Below, piece after piece: positions 45,310 to 54,378 of a stretch of DNA of 64,000 nucleotides. The translations under genes were made by a program, and so were the position numbers. A model generated the notes under the pieces. The model saw only the letters and a program-made list of their open reading frames with translations. It was not told where the DNA came from and did not search any database. Numbering within the stretch: the stretch's first letter is position 1; each line of letters begins with the position of its first letter. Origin of the DNA: Bradyrhizobiaceae bacterium PARB1 (GTDB lineage Bacteria > Pseudomonadota > Alphaproteobacteria > Rhizobiales > Xanthobacteraceae). The DNA lies in the NCBI GenBank assembly GCA_002256345.1, contig NKIY01000017.1, positions 1-64,000 of the forward strand. Direction: 5' to 3'.

Positions 45310-45994
45310 TGCCCTGGCGCTTGCGCTGGCAGCGGTCCTGCTCGGCGGCATTGTGGGCGAAGGCACCGCACAGCAGGTCGCCAATCGCGAGTTGGCAAAA
45401 CCGGCCGTGAAGCTCGGGCTCGGACGTCCCGCGACGGCCGATGAAATTGCCGCATGGGACACCGACGTACGTCCCGATGGCCGTGGTCTTCCGGTCGGCA
45501 AAGGGACGGTGAAGCAGGGCGACGAACTGTTTCAGGAAAAGTGCGCATCCTGTCACGGCGAATTCGGACAAGGCGTCGGCCGATGGCCGGTTCTCGCAGG
45601 TGGTGCAGGCACCCTGAAGGCGGATCGGCCCGACAAGACCGTCGGATCATTCTGGCCGGATGCGTCCACCCTGTTCGATTACATCAAGCGCGCGATGCCC
45701 TATGGCAACGCACAGTCTCTCACCAATGACGAAGTCTACGCGCTGACAGCTTATGTGCTCAGCATGAACGATGTCATCAAAGATGAGAACTTCGAGCTGA
45801 ATGACAAGAATTTCACGTCGATCAAGATGCCGAATGCATCAGCCTTCTTCGAGGATGATCGCGAGACATCCGAGAAGCAGTTCTGGAACAAGAATCCCTG
45901 CATGAAGGATTGCCGGCCGGCGCCGAAGGTGACGGGACGTGCGATGGCGATCGACGTGACGCCCGATGGAAAATCGGGACCCAAGGTCGAGTAA
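45293..45994 (+). CDS. soxD: SoxD, cytochrome c subunit of sulfane dehydrogenase (short form)
   Basis: From ATG 45293 (GGGGAG upstream, inside soxC) it has 233 residues and a signal peptide ending GEGTAQ. One haem site, [11 protein letters not shown], and [17 protein letters not shown] match the N-terminal half of SoxD. Paracoccus SoxD is a dihaem protein of nearly 400 residues; here the second haem domain is missing and the sequence ends after [13 protein letters not shown] separate cytochrome c gene begins 56 bases downstream and may replace it. Confidence 0.92.
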   Translation: MSKSASALALALAAVLLGGIVGEGTAQQVANRELAKPAVKLGLGRPATADEIAAWDTDVRPDGRGLPVGKGTVKQGDELFQEKCASCHGEFGQGVGRWPVLAGGAGTLKADRPDKTVGSFWPDASTLFDYIKRAMPYGNAQSLTNDEVYALTAYVLSMNDVIKDENFELNDKNFTSIKMPNASAFFEDDRETSEKQFWNKNPCMKDCRPAPKVTGRAMAIDVTPDGKSGPKVE

Positions 45995-46050
45995 TCCACG
46001 GCAGCCGTTCGGCCTGCTCTGACCATCACTCCAATCGAGGTTTGACCAGA

Positions 46051-46440
46051 ATGATGTTTCGTTCCTTGCTGCTTGCTGTCCCGCTGATCGGATTGACTGC
46101 CAACGCCATGGCGCAGGATGTCGCCGCGGGCGAGAAATCCTTCAACAAATGCCGTGCATGCCACCAGGTCGGCGAGACCGCAAAGAATACGGTCGGGCCG
46201 ATTCTGAATGGACTGTTCGGTCGCAAGTCCGGCACGATCGCGGGATACAACTATTCAGAGGCCAACAAGAATTCCGGCCTCACGTGGGATGATGCGGTGT
46301 TCTCCGACTACATCAAGGATCCGAAGGGCAAGATCCCGGGGACCAAGATGAGCTTCTCCGGCATCAAGAACGAGCAGGAAATCAAGGATCTCACTGCCTT
46401 CCTCAAGCAATTCGCTGCCGATGGAAAGAAGGGAGGGTGA
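46051..46440 (+). CDS. Cytochrome c2-type protein at the end of the sox operon
   Basis: A 129-residue class I cytochrome c with its own signal peptide (MMFRSLLLAVPLIGLTANAMA), haem site KCRACHQVGE, the class sequence NTVGPILNGLFGRKSGTIAGYNYS and a Met-ligand region IPGTKMSFSG. It resembles the C-terminal haem domain of dihaem SoxD and also soluble c2/c550 carriers. It is probably either the physically separate second haem of SoxCD or the electron acceptor that feeds the terminal oxidase. It is the last gene of soxYZBCD-cytochrome. Confidence 0.9.
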   Translation: MMFRSLLLAVPLIGLTANAMAQDVAAGEKSFNKCRACHQVGETAKNTVGPILNGLFGRKSGTIAGYNYSEANKNSGLTWDDAVFSDYIKDPKGKIPGTKMSFSGIKNEQEIKDLTAFLKQFAADGKKGG

Positions 46441-46593
46441 CAACTTTCTCGATATAGGCCCGCACCGAGAGCTGCTTGTGCGCTGTGCGCAAAGCCGACA
46501 ACGGGCAAGTGCTGATGTCGCCCGCCTACCATGAGCGAGACAAGATCTTTCCGGCGGTCAGGTTGTTCAAACCGGCGCCGCTTGTCCGAGTAA

Positions 46594-47655
46594 TCAAGCA
46601 CGTACTTCAAAGATCATGTTGAAAGGCGTCTCGGTCGCGCGGCGGAAGCGCTTGAACCCTGCCTCCGTTGCGACCTGACGCAACTTGCTTTCGCCTGCCT
46701 GGGCACCGAGCCCCAATCCGACCTCCTGAGAGAGCGACGCGGGCGTACAGATGAATGTTGATGCGTGATAGAAGATGGACCCGACCGGGTTCAGATTATC
46801 CTTGAGATTGTCATGAGCAAACGGCTCGACGACCATCCACACCCCGTCTTTGGCCAGCGTTTCCTTGACATGCTTGCCCGCACCGACGGGGTCCCCCATG
46901 TCATGCAGGCAATCGAAGAACGCCACCAGATCGTAGTCTTTTGCCGGAAAATCCTTGGCGCTGGCCTGCGTGAATTCAATTCGGTCTCCGACCCCCGCTT
47001 CTTTGGCCAGAACCTTTGCGCGTTCGATCGAAGGTTTGTGGTAATCGAACCCGAAGAACTCTGATTTGGGATACGCCTGCGCCATGACGATGGTGGAGGC
47101 GCCGTGGCCGCATCCGACATCGGCCACCTTGGCGCCCGCTTTCAGTTTAGCTTCGATACCTTCGAGTGTCGGAATCCAGTTCGAAACCAGGTTGGCATTA
47201 TAGCCCGGCCTGAAGAAGCGTTCGGTACCCGAGAAAAGGCACTTTGAATGCTCATGCCAGCCGACGCCCTTTCCTGTTCGAAATGCTTCGGCGACCTTTG
47301 GTTCGTCGAGATAGGTGGACTGTACGACATCGAACGCGCCGGCGAAGAAAGCTGGCGACCCTTCCTCTGCGAACGCCATCGCTTGTTCAGCCGAGAGCGA
47401 GAACGCATTTTTTTCGGGGTGATAGTCGATGTAACCAGAGGCGGCCTGGCCGGAGAGCCATTCGCGGACATAACGCTCATGCAGGCCGGTCTTCTTGGCG
47501 AGTTCGGACGGAGTGACGACATCTCCATCCGCCATTGCCTTGTAAAGGCCGAGACGATCGCCGATCAGTATGCTGGCACCGCCGAGTGAAACGCCGAGAT
47601 CGCCGACCAGTTTTCCTACGAGTGCGTTCAGCTTTTCAAGATTTGGTTCGCGCAT
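46594..47655 (-). CDS. Class I SAM-dependent methyltransferase with N-terminal winged helix
   Basis: A 353-residue protein starting at ATG 47655, with GGAGG eight bases upstream. The N-terminal ~100 residues form a winged-helix dimerisation domain (SELAKKTGLHERYVREWLSG). The Rossmann methyltransferase domain follows, with motif I VADVGCGHGAST near residue 180, FGFDYHKPSIERAK and FDCLHDMGDP. The arrangement resembles Mycobacterium Rv2258c-like and O-methyltransferase-type enzymes; the acceptor is unknown. It is convergent with the sox operon and probably unrelated to it. Confidence 0.86.
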   Translation of the reverse strand: MREPNLEKLNALVGKLVGDLGVSLGGASILIGDRLGLYKAMADGDVVTPSELAKKTGLHERYVREWLSGQAASGYIDYHPEKNAFSLSAEQAMAFAEEGSPAFFAGAFDVVQSTYLDEPKVAEAFRTGKGVGWHEHSKCLFSGTERFFRPGYNANLVSNWIPTLEGIEAKLKAGAKVADVGCGHGASTIVMAQAYPKSEFFGFDYHKPSIERAKVLAKEAGVGDRIEFTQASAKDFPAKDYDLVAFFDCLHDMGDPVGAGKHVKETLAKDGVWMVVEPFAHDNLKDNLNPVGSIFYHASTFICTPASLSQEVGLGLGAQAGESKLRQVATEAGFKRFRRATETPFNMIFEVRA

Positions 47656-47932
47656 TGCGGCATCCTCCACTTTGTGAAGAACAGCCCCTCGCTTAGTTAA
47701 GCACGACTGGCGGATTACAAGTGGGGGCAGAGCGCCGCTTGATGTCAGATTTAGGACGATGCAGGATTGGCCGCACAGGGTACCGAGCGAGTGTCTCGGA
47801 CTCCTCATTTAAAACTCGACTGCCTCAATCCGCTCCAGCTGCGCGCCCGAAGATCGCGCCGTAACCGGTTGCCGTCGCTTTCCACTCGGTCAATAACACG
47901 TGCCGTGTTGCCCAAAGCGAGCTTGATCCCAC

Positions 47933-49060
47933 ATGACTGAGTCACGTTATTTCCCGTCCAGCGGAAACGCCTGGGACAAAATCGATCCGCAAGCGGCCGG
48001 CTATGCGCCGGACAAGCTCGCTGAGGCCGTGGCCTTTGCACGGGCGAATGAGACGCCGTGGCCGCGCGGTTTCTATTATGACGATGGCCGCTACGCGCCG
48101 AATGTGGACTGGAATGAAACCGGGCCATGGAGCGCGGTGCTCGGGCCGGTGCGCGAGCGCGGCGGTTCGGCCGGCATGGTGCTGCAAGGCGGGCGCCTGC
48201 TGGCATCGTGGGGCGATGTCGCGCGCACGGACATGACCTTCTCCATCGCCAAGAGCTATCTCGCCACGCTGACGGGTCTCGCGGTGGATGGCGGGCTGAT
48301 CGGGGATATTGACGAACCCGTCGCCAGGCGCGTGCCGGGGCCGCTGTTTGCGGATGCGCATAATGCTCCGATCACCTGGCGGCATCTGCTGCAGCAGACC
48401 AGCGAATGGCGCGGCGAGCTGTTCGGCAAGCCGGATCAAATCGATCACAACCGCCTGGTGGCGCCGAATGCCGATAACAGCCGCAAGGGCGAGCTGCGCG
48501 CATGGCAAAAACCCGGCAGCTTCTACGAATATAACGATGTGCGCGTGAACCTGCTGTCGCTCTGCCTGCTGCACCTGTTCAAGCGGCCGCTGCCGGATGT
48601 GCTGCGCGAACGGATCATGGATCCGATCGGTGCGTCGCCCGACTGGAGCTGGCACGGCTATAACAATTCCTTCGTCGAGATCGACGGCCGGCGGATGCAG
48701 TCGGTGCCGGGCGGCGGCCATTGGGGCGGCGGCATGTTCATCGGCGCGGACGACCACGCGCGCTTCGGCCTGTTGATGGCGCGGGGCGGCGAGTGGGGCG
48801 GCCAGCGGCTGCTGTCGCAGAGCTGGATCGATGCGATGTGGACGCAGTCGGCGCTGCAACCGAATTACGGTTTCCTGTGGTGGCTGAACCGCGGACCGCA
48901 CGCGAACAAGAACGCGCCGGCGACGGCGGTGTATGCGCTCGGCGCCGGCGGCAACATGATCTGGATTGATCGCGAGGCTGACATGATCGCCGTGACACGC
49001 TGGCTGCCCAGTGCGAAGGCCCCGGAGTTTGTCAGGCAGTTGATTGCGGCGCGAGAGTAG
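47933..49060 (+). CDS. Serine hydrolase, beta-lactamase/class C PBP family
   Basis: A 375-residue protein of the beta-lactamase superfamily without a signal peptide. The nucleophile motif SxxK appears as SIAKS (about residue 103), the YxN motif as YEYNDVR and a late Gly-rich motif as LGAGGNM. Members include esterases, D-aminopeptidases and 6-aminohexanoate-dimer hydrolases; activity cannot be chosen. A second enzyme of this superfamily is truncated at the window end. The ribosome site is weak. It ends beside a dispersed repeat and a shared terminator. Confidence 0.82.
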   Translation: MTESRYFPSSGNAWDKIDPQAAGYAPDKLAEAVAFARANETPWPRGFYYDDGRYAPNVDWNETGPWSAVLGPVRERGGSAGMVLQGGRLLASWGDVARTDMTFSIAKSYLATLTGLAVDGGLIGDIDEPVARRVPGPLFADAHNAPITWRHLLQQTSEWRGELFGKPDQIDHNRLVAPNADNSRKGELRAWQKPGSFYEYNDVRVNLLSLCLLHLFKRPLPDVLRERIMDPIGASPDWSWHGYNNSFVEIDGRRMQSVPGGGHWGGGMFIGADDHARFGLLMARGGEWGGQRLLSQSWIDAMWTQSALQPNYGFLWWLNRGPHANKNAPATAVYALGAGGNMIWIDREADMIAVTRWLPSAKAPEFVRQLIAARE

Positions 49061-49068
49061 CGGACTCG

Positions 49069-49193
49069 TGTCCCGGACGCGATGCGGCGCGAAGTGTCGC
49101 TTCGCTGAGCCGGGACCGTTGCGAACTCCGGTGTTTGATACGATCCCGGCTCTGCGAAGCGGCATGAAAAATGCCGCATCGTGTCCGGGATAC
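49069..49193. repeat. Dispersed palindromic repeat TGTCCCGGACGCG, full copy 2
   Basis: A 125-base element matching the copy at 39097-39220 along its length in the same orientation, with most differences in the two arms. Shared blocks include GAGCCGGGACCGT and TCCCGGCTCTGCGAAGCGGC. It begins 8 bases after the serine-hydrolase stop. Confidence 0.8.
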
Positions 49194-49214
49194 GAAAGTT
49201 AAAGGCCAAAAAAG

Positions 49215-49248
49215 AAACCCCGACGGCGCTGGCGCACCGTCGGGGTTT
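49215..49248. terminator. Bidirectional Rho-independent terminator
   Basis: Perfect 12-base arms AAACCCCGACGG (49215-49226) and CCGTCGGGGTTT (49237-49248) with a 10-base loop. The + strand reads into TTTTGTCTTG, the minus strand into TTTCTTTTTT. It lies between the convergent serine-hydrolase and aminotransferase genes and can end both transcripts. Confidence 0.85.
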
Positions 49249-49269
49249 TGTCTTGTGTGCTGATGCCGC

Positions 49270-50601
49270 TTAGGCGACGCGTTTGATGGCGGCGCTGAGG
49301 ATCGTCATCATGTCGTCGATATGGTTCTTCTCGACGGTGAGCGGGGGCGACATCGCAAAGGCGTCGCCGCTCTGGCGCAGATAGAGGCCGGTGTTGAAGC
49401 AATCCACCATCACCTCGTAGCCGCGCGCGCCCGGCGCATCTTTGCGGGGGGCGAGTTCGACGGCGCCCATCAGGCCGCAATTGCGGATGTCGATGACATT
49501 CGGCAGGCCCTTCAGCGCATGCAGGCTGTCGCGCCAGTATTCGGCCATGGTCGCGGCGCGGGTGAGCAGGCCTTCGTTCTGGTAGATGTCGAGCGTGGCG
49601 ATGCCGGCGGCGCAGGCGACCGGATGTGCCGAATAGGTGTAGCCGTGGAACAGCTCGATCTGGCTTTCTGGGCCGGTCATCAGGCCGTCATAGACCTTGC
49701 GGCTGGCGAAAACGGCGCCGCACGGCACGGTACCGTTGGTGATGCCCTTGGCAGTGGTCATGATGTCCGGCGTCACGCCGAAGAACTGCGCCGCGAAGGG
49801 CGCGCCGAGACGGCCAAAGCCGGTGATGACTTCGTCGAAAATGAGCAGGATGCCGTGCTTGGTGCACAGCTCGCGCAGGCGCTCGAGATAACCCTTTGGC
49901 GGCGGCAGCACGCCGGTGGAGCCCGGCACCGGCTCGACGATCACGGCGGCGATGGTGTCGGCGCCATGCAGCGCCACCAGACGCTCGACGTCATCGGCGA
50001 ATTCGGCGCCGTATTCGGGCTGATCCTTGGCAAAGGCGTTGCGCGCGAGATCGTGGGTATGGCGGATGTGGTCGATGCCCGGGAGCTGGGCCGAGACGAA
50101 GGCGCGGCGGTTGTTGACCATGCCGCCCACCGAAGTGCCGCCGAAGCCGACGCCGTGATAGCCGCGCTCGCGGCCGATCAGGCGCGTGCGCGTGGCCTGG
50201 CCGATGGCGCGCTGATAGGCGATCGCGATCTTCAGCGCGGTGTCGCCGGACTCAGAGCCGGAATTCGTGAAGAAGATGCGGTCGAGGCCGGCGGGGGCGA
50301 TTTCGGCGAGACGGTTGGCGAATTCGAAGGCCAGCGGATGGCCCATCTGGAAGGCCGGGGCGAAGTCGAGGGTGGAGAGCTGCTTCTCGACGGCGGTGGC
50401 GATCTCGCGGCGGCCGTGGCCGGCATTGGTGCACCACAGGCCGGCCGAGCCGTCGATCACCTGGCGACCATCTTCGGTGGTGTAATACATGCCCTTCGCC
50501 GAGGCGAACATGCGCGGCGCGGCCTTGAACTGACGGTTGGCCGTAAACGGCATCCAGAACGTGTCGAGCTGCAGGCTGTTCGGAATCTGATGGACGGTCA
50601 C
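49270..50601 (-). CDS. Omega-amino acid:pyruvate aminotransferase (class III, PLP)
   Basis: A 443-residue class III aminotransferase; length and LDTFWMPFTANRQF at the N-terminus fit beta-alanine:pyruvate aminotransferases. GTG 50601 is chosen because GGGAG lies six bases upstream. Features: NSGSESGDTALKIA, RERGYHGVGFGGTSVGG, LIFDEVITGFGR and the PLP Lys in TTAKGITNG. It transfers the amino group of beta-alanine or other omega-amino acids to pyruvate. It is divergent from a PuuR-like regulator that probably controls it. Confidence 0.9.
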   Translation of the reverse strand: MTVHQIPNSLQLDTFWMPFTANRQFKAAPRMFASAKGMYYTTEDGRQVIDGSAGLWCTNAGHGRREIATAVEKQLSTLDFAPAFQMGHPLAFEFANRLAEIAPAGLDRIFFTNSGSESGDTALKIAIAYQRAIGQATRTRLIGRERGYHGVGFGGTSVGGMVNNRRAFVSAQLPGIDHIRHTHDLARNAFAKDQPEYGAEFADDVERLVALHGADTIAAVIVEPVPGSTGVLPPPKGYLERLRELCTKHGILLIFDEVITGFGRLGAPFAAQFFGVTPDIMTTAKGITNGTVPCGAVFASRKVYDGLMTGPESQIELFHGYTYSAHPVACAAGIATLDIYQNEGLLTRAATMAEYWRDSLHALKGLPNVIDIRNCGLMGAVELAPRKDAPGARGYEVMVDCFNTGLYLRQSGDAFAMSPPLTVEKNHIDDMMTILSAAIKRVA

Positions 50602-50687
50602 GTCGCGCTCCCAAGGGTGATTGTCAGGCGGCTTTCGGCTGATTTTCGCATCTGGATCATGTTCGTAACATTGCAACAAGTCCTTTT

Positions 50688-50702
50688 CTTGATCTGATCA
50701 AG
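50688..50702. promoter_or_regulatory. Candidate operator of the XRE-cupin regulator
   Basis: CTTGATCTGATCAAG is a perfect 15-base palindrome about a central T. It lies in the 169-base divergent gap between the aminotransferase and its presumed regulator, close to where both promoters must be. A dyad of this size fits a dimeric XRE repressor. Confidence 0.55.
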
Positions 50703-50770
50703 CTATTGATTTCGCTGGCTGGGCCAAGCCATATTTGTTCGATCCGCAACACGAGCAACAGGATTTTGGC

Positions 50771-51319
50771 GTGAGCATCGATCTCGGCGAACGGCTGCGC
50801 TTCGTGCGTGGGCGCCACAAGCTCTCCCAGCGCGAGCTGGCCAAGCGCGCGGGCGTCACCAATTCTACGATCTCGCTGATCGAGTCCGGCCAGATGAACC
50901 CTTCGGTCGGTGCGCTGAAACGCATTCTGGACGGCATCCCGATGGGACTCGCCGAGTTCTTCGCCATCGAGCCGGACCGGCCGCGCAAGGCGTTCTACCG
51001 CGCGGATGAGCTGACCGAGATCGGCAAGTCGCCGATCTCCTATCGCCAGGTCGGCGACAACCTGTTCGGTCGCGCTTTGCAGATCCTGAAAGAGCGCTAC
51101 GAGCCGGGCAGCGACACCGGCCGCGTGCCGCTGGTGCATGACGGGGAGGAGGGCGGCGTCGTGATCTCCGGCCGTCTGGAGGTGATCGTCGATGACGAGC
51201 GCCGCATCCTCGATCCCGGCGATGCGTATTACTTCGAAAGCCGCCGCCCGCATCGGTTTCGCTGCGTCGGTGCGAAGGCATGCGAAGTGGTGAGCGCGTG
51301 CACGCCGCCGTCGTTTTGA
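50771..51319 (+). CDS. XRE-cupin transcriptional regulator (PuuR-like)
   Basis: A 182-residue protein from GTG 50771 (AGGA seven bases upstream; an in-frame TTG lies at 50735). The helix-turn-helix at about 5-60 reads LRFVRGRHKLSQRELAKRAG then NSTISLIESGQ. The cupin sensor is at about 105-178 (GEEGGVVISGRLEVIVDDE, LDPGDAYYFES). PuuR-type proteins repress putrescine or omega-amino-acid catabolism and release DNA on binding an amine-derived ligand. It is divergent from the aminotransferase gene. Confidence 0.9.
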   Translation: MSIDLGERLRFVRGRHKLSQRELAKRAGVTNSTISLIESGQMNPSVGALKRILDGIPMGLAEFFAIEPDRPRKAFYRADELTEIGKSPISYRQVGDNLFGRALQILKERYEPGSDTGRVPLVHDGEEGGVVISGRLEVIVDDERRILDPGDAYYFESRRPHRFRCVGAKACEVVSACTPPSF

Positions 51320-51326
51320 TGCGATC

Positions 51327-52016
51327 CTAGCGTGCGCCCATCTCGTCCAGCAGCGCCTGCGCCAGGCCTTTCTGTTCACTCGGAAGGCTACGCTGCCGGG
51401 CGGCCTGTTCGAGCGCGAAGGTCGCCTCCATGTGGATGCGATAATGCGCCGCGTTCTGTTCGACGCCCGAGCCGTCCGCGACATCGCCGAAAACGACATC
51501 GTTGCAGTGCGCCACCGAGCGCGAGGTGAAGGCGCGGCAGGACAACGGGCGGACGTCATAGACGGTGCAACGATTGTCGTCGCCGAGCAGCGGGCAGCGG
51601 TGGCGGAGTTTTGCCGGGTCGGTGGTGTCGCGGGCTGCAGCGGCTGCGATTTCGAGCCGGCCGTGCAGCGCATCGCGCTCGGCCGGCGAGAAACGAGCAG
51701 TGATGTGATCGGCCATCATCCGCGCGATGCCGGGCGGCACTTGCACATAGAGATGACAGCAGGCGGCGCAGCCGCTGGCACAGGCGAGCGGCGGCTGGTT
51801 CGGTATGTGCGCGTAAACACTGGCGCTGGCGGCGCCCGCGAGGTCGGCGATGTCGCGCGCGGCGGCGTGCAGGCTCGGCGCGCGTTCGCAAACGACGCCG
51901 CAAGCCGCGCGAAAATTGCCGAAGATGCCTTCATAGCGGCCGGACAGCGAGCGCATCAGCTCGCCCACCTCGGCGATGTTGTCCGATACGAAGTCGATGG
52001 CGTCCTGTGCGCTCAT
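51327..52016 (-). CDS. YkgJ-family cysteine-cluster protein
   Basis: A 229-residue soluble protein with the YkgJ/CxxCxxCC metal-binding domain at about 75-185: CASGCAACCHLYVQV, CPLLGDDNRCTVYDVRPLSCR. These cysteines probably bind zinc or an iron-sulfur cluster. The N-terminal 70 residues are helical and the C-terminus polar. The biochemical role of the family is unknown. Its stop is 7 bases from that of the convergent XRE-cupin gene. Confidence 0.83.
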   Translation of the reverse strand: MSAQDAIDFVSDNIAEVGELMRSLSGRYEGIFGNFRAACGVVCERAPSLHAAARDIADLAGAASASVYAHIPNQPPLACASGCAACCHLYVQVPPGIARMMADHITARFSPAERDALHGRLEIAAAAARDTTDPAKLRHRCPLLGDDNRCTVYDVRPLSCRAFTSRSVAHCNDVVFGDVADGSGVEQNAAHYRIHMEATFALEQAARQRSLPSEQKGLAQALLDEMGAR

Positions 52017-52048
52017 GACAGCGGCATACGCCGCGAATCGGGCGATGG

Positions 52049-52137
52049 GTAGCCCGGATGGAGCGAAGCGTAATCCGGGAACCAGCGATATGAGGCACGT
52101 CTGAATCCCGGATTGCGCTGCGCTCCATCCGGGCTAC
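52049..52137. repeat. Dispersed palindromic repeat GTAGCCCGGATGGAGCG
   Basis: Inverted ends GTAGCCCGGATGGAGCGAAG and a right half CGCTCCATCCGGGCTAC, with paired internal TAATCCGGGA and TCCCGGATT blocks. This REP-type element is widespread in Bradyrhizobium relatives. It lies in the gap between the TetR and YkgJ genes, upstream of the latter. Confidence 0.75.
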
Positions 52138-52148
52138 GACGGCTAAGG

Positions 52149-52796
52149 CTACGCCCGTGCCTTCGCCCGCGCTGGTTTTCCCATCAGCGCCGTCACCGCA
52201 ACATTCACCACGCGGTCGATGATCGCCTGCACGTCGTCGAGATCGCACAGGCCGTCGGACATGCGGGTCAGGCGTTCGGTGTCGCGGATGGTCTGGTGCG
52301 CCATCGCGAGGGCGAAGTGCAAGGACCAGAAGATGTCCGCGGGATCGTGATCGGGGAGGGCGCGGCGCAGCGCAGCGGCGAAGCGCTTGAGATGGTCGAC
52401 CTCGCGGTTCTTGATCTTGCGGATTGGCGGGACGCTCTCGATCGAGGCGCGGATCATGAAGCGCGCGGCATCGGAGCGCTGTTTCTCCGGGCCGAGGCAA
52501 CCGCGCAAGGTCGGGCCGACAAGGGCGGTGAAGATGTCCTTCGGCGAAGCGCGGCCGCCGCCGGCCTCCTCCAGCGCCTTCAATTCGTGCAGACGTTCGC
52601 GATTGGTAGCGAGGCTCCGCGTCACGAACAATTCGGCGATCAACTCGTCCTTCGAACCGAAGTGATAATTCACGGCGGCGAGATTGACGTCGGCGGCCGC
52701 GACGATGTCGCGCATCGTCACATCCGCAAAGCCGCGCTCGGCATAGAGCCGTTCGGCTGCGGTGATGATGGCGGTGCGGGTGCGGTCTGCTGCCAT
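52149..52796 (-). CDS. TetR-family transcriptional regulator
   Basis: A 215-residue regulator from ATG 52796. The N-terminal helix-turn-helix at about 5-50 is typical (IITAAERLYAERGFADVTMRDIVAAADVNLAAVNYHFGSK in the genome; key residues TMRDIV and NYHFGSK). The C-terminal ligand domain resembles CerR/AcrR-type regulators of fatty-acid or acyl-CoA genes. It is divergent from an acyl-CoA dehydrogenase gene with 314 bases between, where a candidate operator is visible, so it likely represses that gene and the kinase downstream until an acyl-CoA ligand appears. Confidence 0.9.
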   Translation of the reverse strand: MAADRTRTAIITAAERLYAERGFADVTMRDIVAAADVNLAAVNYHFGSKDELIAELFVTRSLATNRERLHELKALEEAGGGRASPKDIFTALVGPTLRGCLGPEKQRSDAARFMIRASIESVPPIRKIKNREVDHLKRFAAALRRALPDHDPADIFWSLHFALAMAHQTIRDTERLTRMSDGLCDLDDVQAIIDRVVNVAVTALMGKPARAKARA

Positions 52797-53110
52797 GCCT
52801 TGATTCCGGACAAATTCCTTCCTGTGCAATCGGCTCCGAGGAACATGGCGCCATGCGGCGAGCGCGCATCGAGACGATTGCTTTTCAAACACGTGTATGA
52901 AACTATCGTTTGAGTGAGCGGAATGTCAATGCGCGCCCGCATCGATGGGCAATCGCAGCGCGGAGACATTGCGTGTCATGCCATCGCCCCCGCGATGCGC
53001 GTTCCGGCGTAAAAGGCGAGCGACGATCCGCGCGCATTTTTCGCTTGCGGACCTGCATCGACGGGACAACAGTGCCGCCAAAGATTTTCAAGAAATAAGA
53101 GGAACGTCCC
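52797..53110. other. Divergent promoter region of TetR and acyl-CoA dehydrogenase genes
   Basis: A 314-base gap with no gene. It holds the candidate TetR operator at 52885-52913 and a ribosome site (AGAGGAACG) just before the dehydrogenase ATG. The rest is GC-rich without recognisable structure. Confidence 0.55.
52885..52913. promoter_or_regulatory. Candidate TetR operator
   Basis: TCAAAC (52885-52890), TGAAAC (52898-52903) and GTTTGA (52908-52913) are three related half-sites. The last two form a 16-base dyad around TATC with 12 of 16 symmetrical positions, and a perfect ACACGTGT palindrome overlaps the first. It lies between the divergent TetR and dehydrogenase genes. Confidence 0.45.
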
Positions 53111-54373
53111 ATGGATTTCACGATGTCGGACCGCCAGCGCGAATGGCTCGAGCGCGTCTCCTCCTTCATGACCAAACATGTCCGCCCGGCCGTGCCGATC
53201 TACAAGCAGCAGGACGCTGAGGGCGAGCGCTGGAAGGTCATTCCGATCGTCGAGGAATTGAAGAAGAAGGCGAAGGCCGAAGGCCTGTGGAACATGTTCA
53301 TGCCGCCGTCGTCGCATGAGGATGACGAATTCCACGGTGCGGGACTGAGCAATCTCGAATATGCGCTGCTGGCCGAACAGATGGGCCATATCGGCTGGGC
53401 GTCGGAAGTGTTCAACTGCTCCGCGCCGGACACCGGCAATATGGAAGTGTTCATGCGCTACGGCTCGAAGGAGCATAAGCAGAAGTGGCTGAAGCCGCTG
53501 ATGAACGGCGAGATCCGCTCGGCCTTCCTGATGACCGAGCCGGCCGTCGCATCGTCGGACGCGACCAATATCGAAACCTCGATCAAGCGCGACGGCGATC
53601 ATTATGTGATCAATGGCCGCAAGTGGTGGTCGTCGGGCGTTGGCGATCCCCGCTGCAAGATCGCGATCCTGATGGGCAAGACCGATCCGTCCGCCGCCAA
53701 GCATCAGGCGCAGTCGCAGATCCTGGTGCCGCTCGACACCCCCGGCATCACCATCGAAAAGATGCTGCCGGTGTTCGGCTTCGACGACGCGCCGCACGGC
53801 CATGCCCAGGTGCTGCTCGAAAACGTGCGCGTGCCGGCCAGCAATATCCTGCTCGGCGAAGGCCGCGGCTTCGAGATCGCGCAGGGCCGTCTCGGTCCGG
53901 GCCGGATCCATCACTGCATGCGCACCATCGGCAAGGCCGAAGAGGCGCTGGAGAAGATGGTGCGCCGCCTGCAGTCGCGCACGGCCTTCGGCAAGAAGAT
54001 CATCGAATATTCGATCTGGGAGCAGCGCATCGCCGAGGCTCGCACCGATATCGAGATGAACCGTCTGCTCTGCCTCAAGGCGGCCGACATGATGGATAAG
54101 GTCGGCAACAAGACCGCCCAGCTCGAAATCGCGATGATCAAGGTCTCCGGCCCGAACATGGCGCTGAAGATCATCGATCATGCGATCCAGGCTTTTGGTG
54201 CGGCTGGCGTGTCGGACGATGCGGGCCTTGCCCGCGACTATGCGTCCATGCGCACCATGCGGCTGGCCGACGGCCCCGATGAAGTGCATAATCGCGCCAT
54301 CGCACGGCTCGAGTTGAAGAAATATGCCAACGCGCCGGACACCTCGATCGAGGCACTCGCCGGACGGCATTGA
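53111..54373 (+). CDS. Acyl-CoA dehydrogenase, ACAD10/11-like
   Basis: A 420-residue FAD flavoprotein with the three dehydrogenase domains. Visible features are [17 protein letters not shown], the mid-domain [34 protein letters not shown] and the C-terminal [18 protein letters not shown] and DGPDEVHNR. The sequence style ([20 protein letters not shown]) fits the ACAD10/11 and LvaC branch more than short-chain enzymes. It sits directly before an APH-like kinase gene, the split counterpart of the fused ACAD10/11 architecture. Confidence 0.9.
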   Translation: MDFTMSDRQREWLERVSSFMTKHVRPAVPIYKQQDAEGERWKVIPIVEELKKKAKAEGLWNMFMPPSSHEDDEFHGAGLSNLEYALLAEQMGHIGWASEVFNCSAPDTGNMEVFMRYGSKEHKQKWLKPLMNGEIRSAFLMTEPAVASSDATNIETSIKRDGDHYVINGRKWWSSGVGDPRCKIAILMGKTDPSAAKHQAQSQILVPLDTPGITIEKMLPVFGFDDAPHGHAQVLLENVRVPASNILLGEGRGFEIAQGRLGPGRIHHCMRTIGKAEEALEKMVRRLQSRTAFGKKIIEYSIWEQRIAEARTDIEMNRLLCLKAADMMDKVGNKTAQLEIAMIKVSGPNMALKIIDHAIQAFGAAGVSDDAGLARDYASMRTMRLADGPDEVHNRAIARLELKKYANAPDTSIEALAGRH

Positions 54374-54378
54374 TAACT

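Noticed and set aside
33372-46440. Classical integrative element at tRNA-Gly
   Set aside because: No integrase, no transfer genes and no second copy of the tRNA 3' end were found in the window; only the location hints at insertion.
46441-46593. Possible gene remnant downstream of the sox cytochrome
   Set aside because: A short + strand frame is open here, but it lacks a start and ribosome site and matches no family I know.
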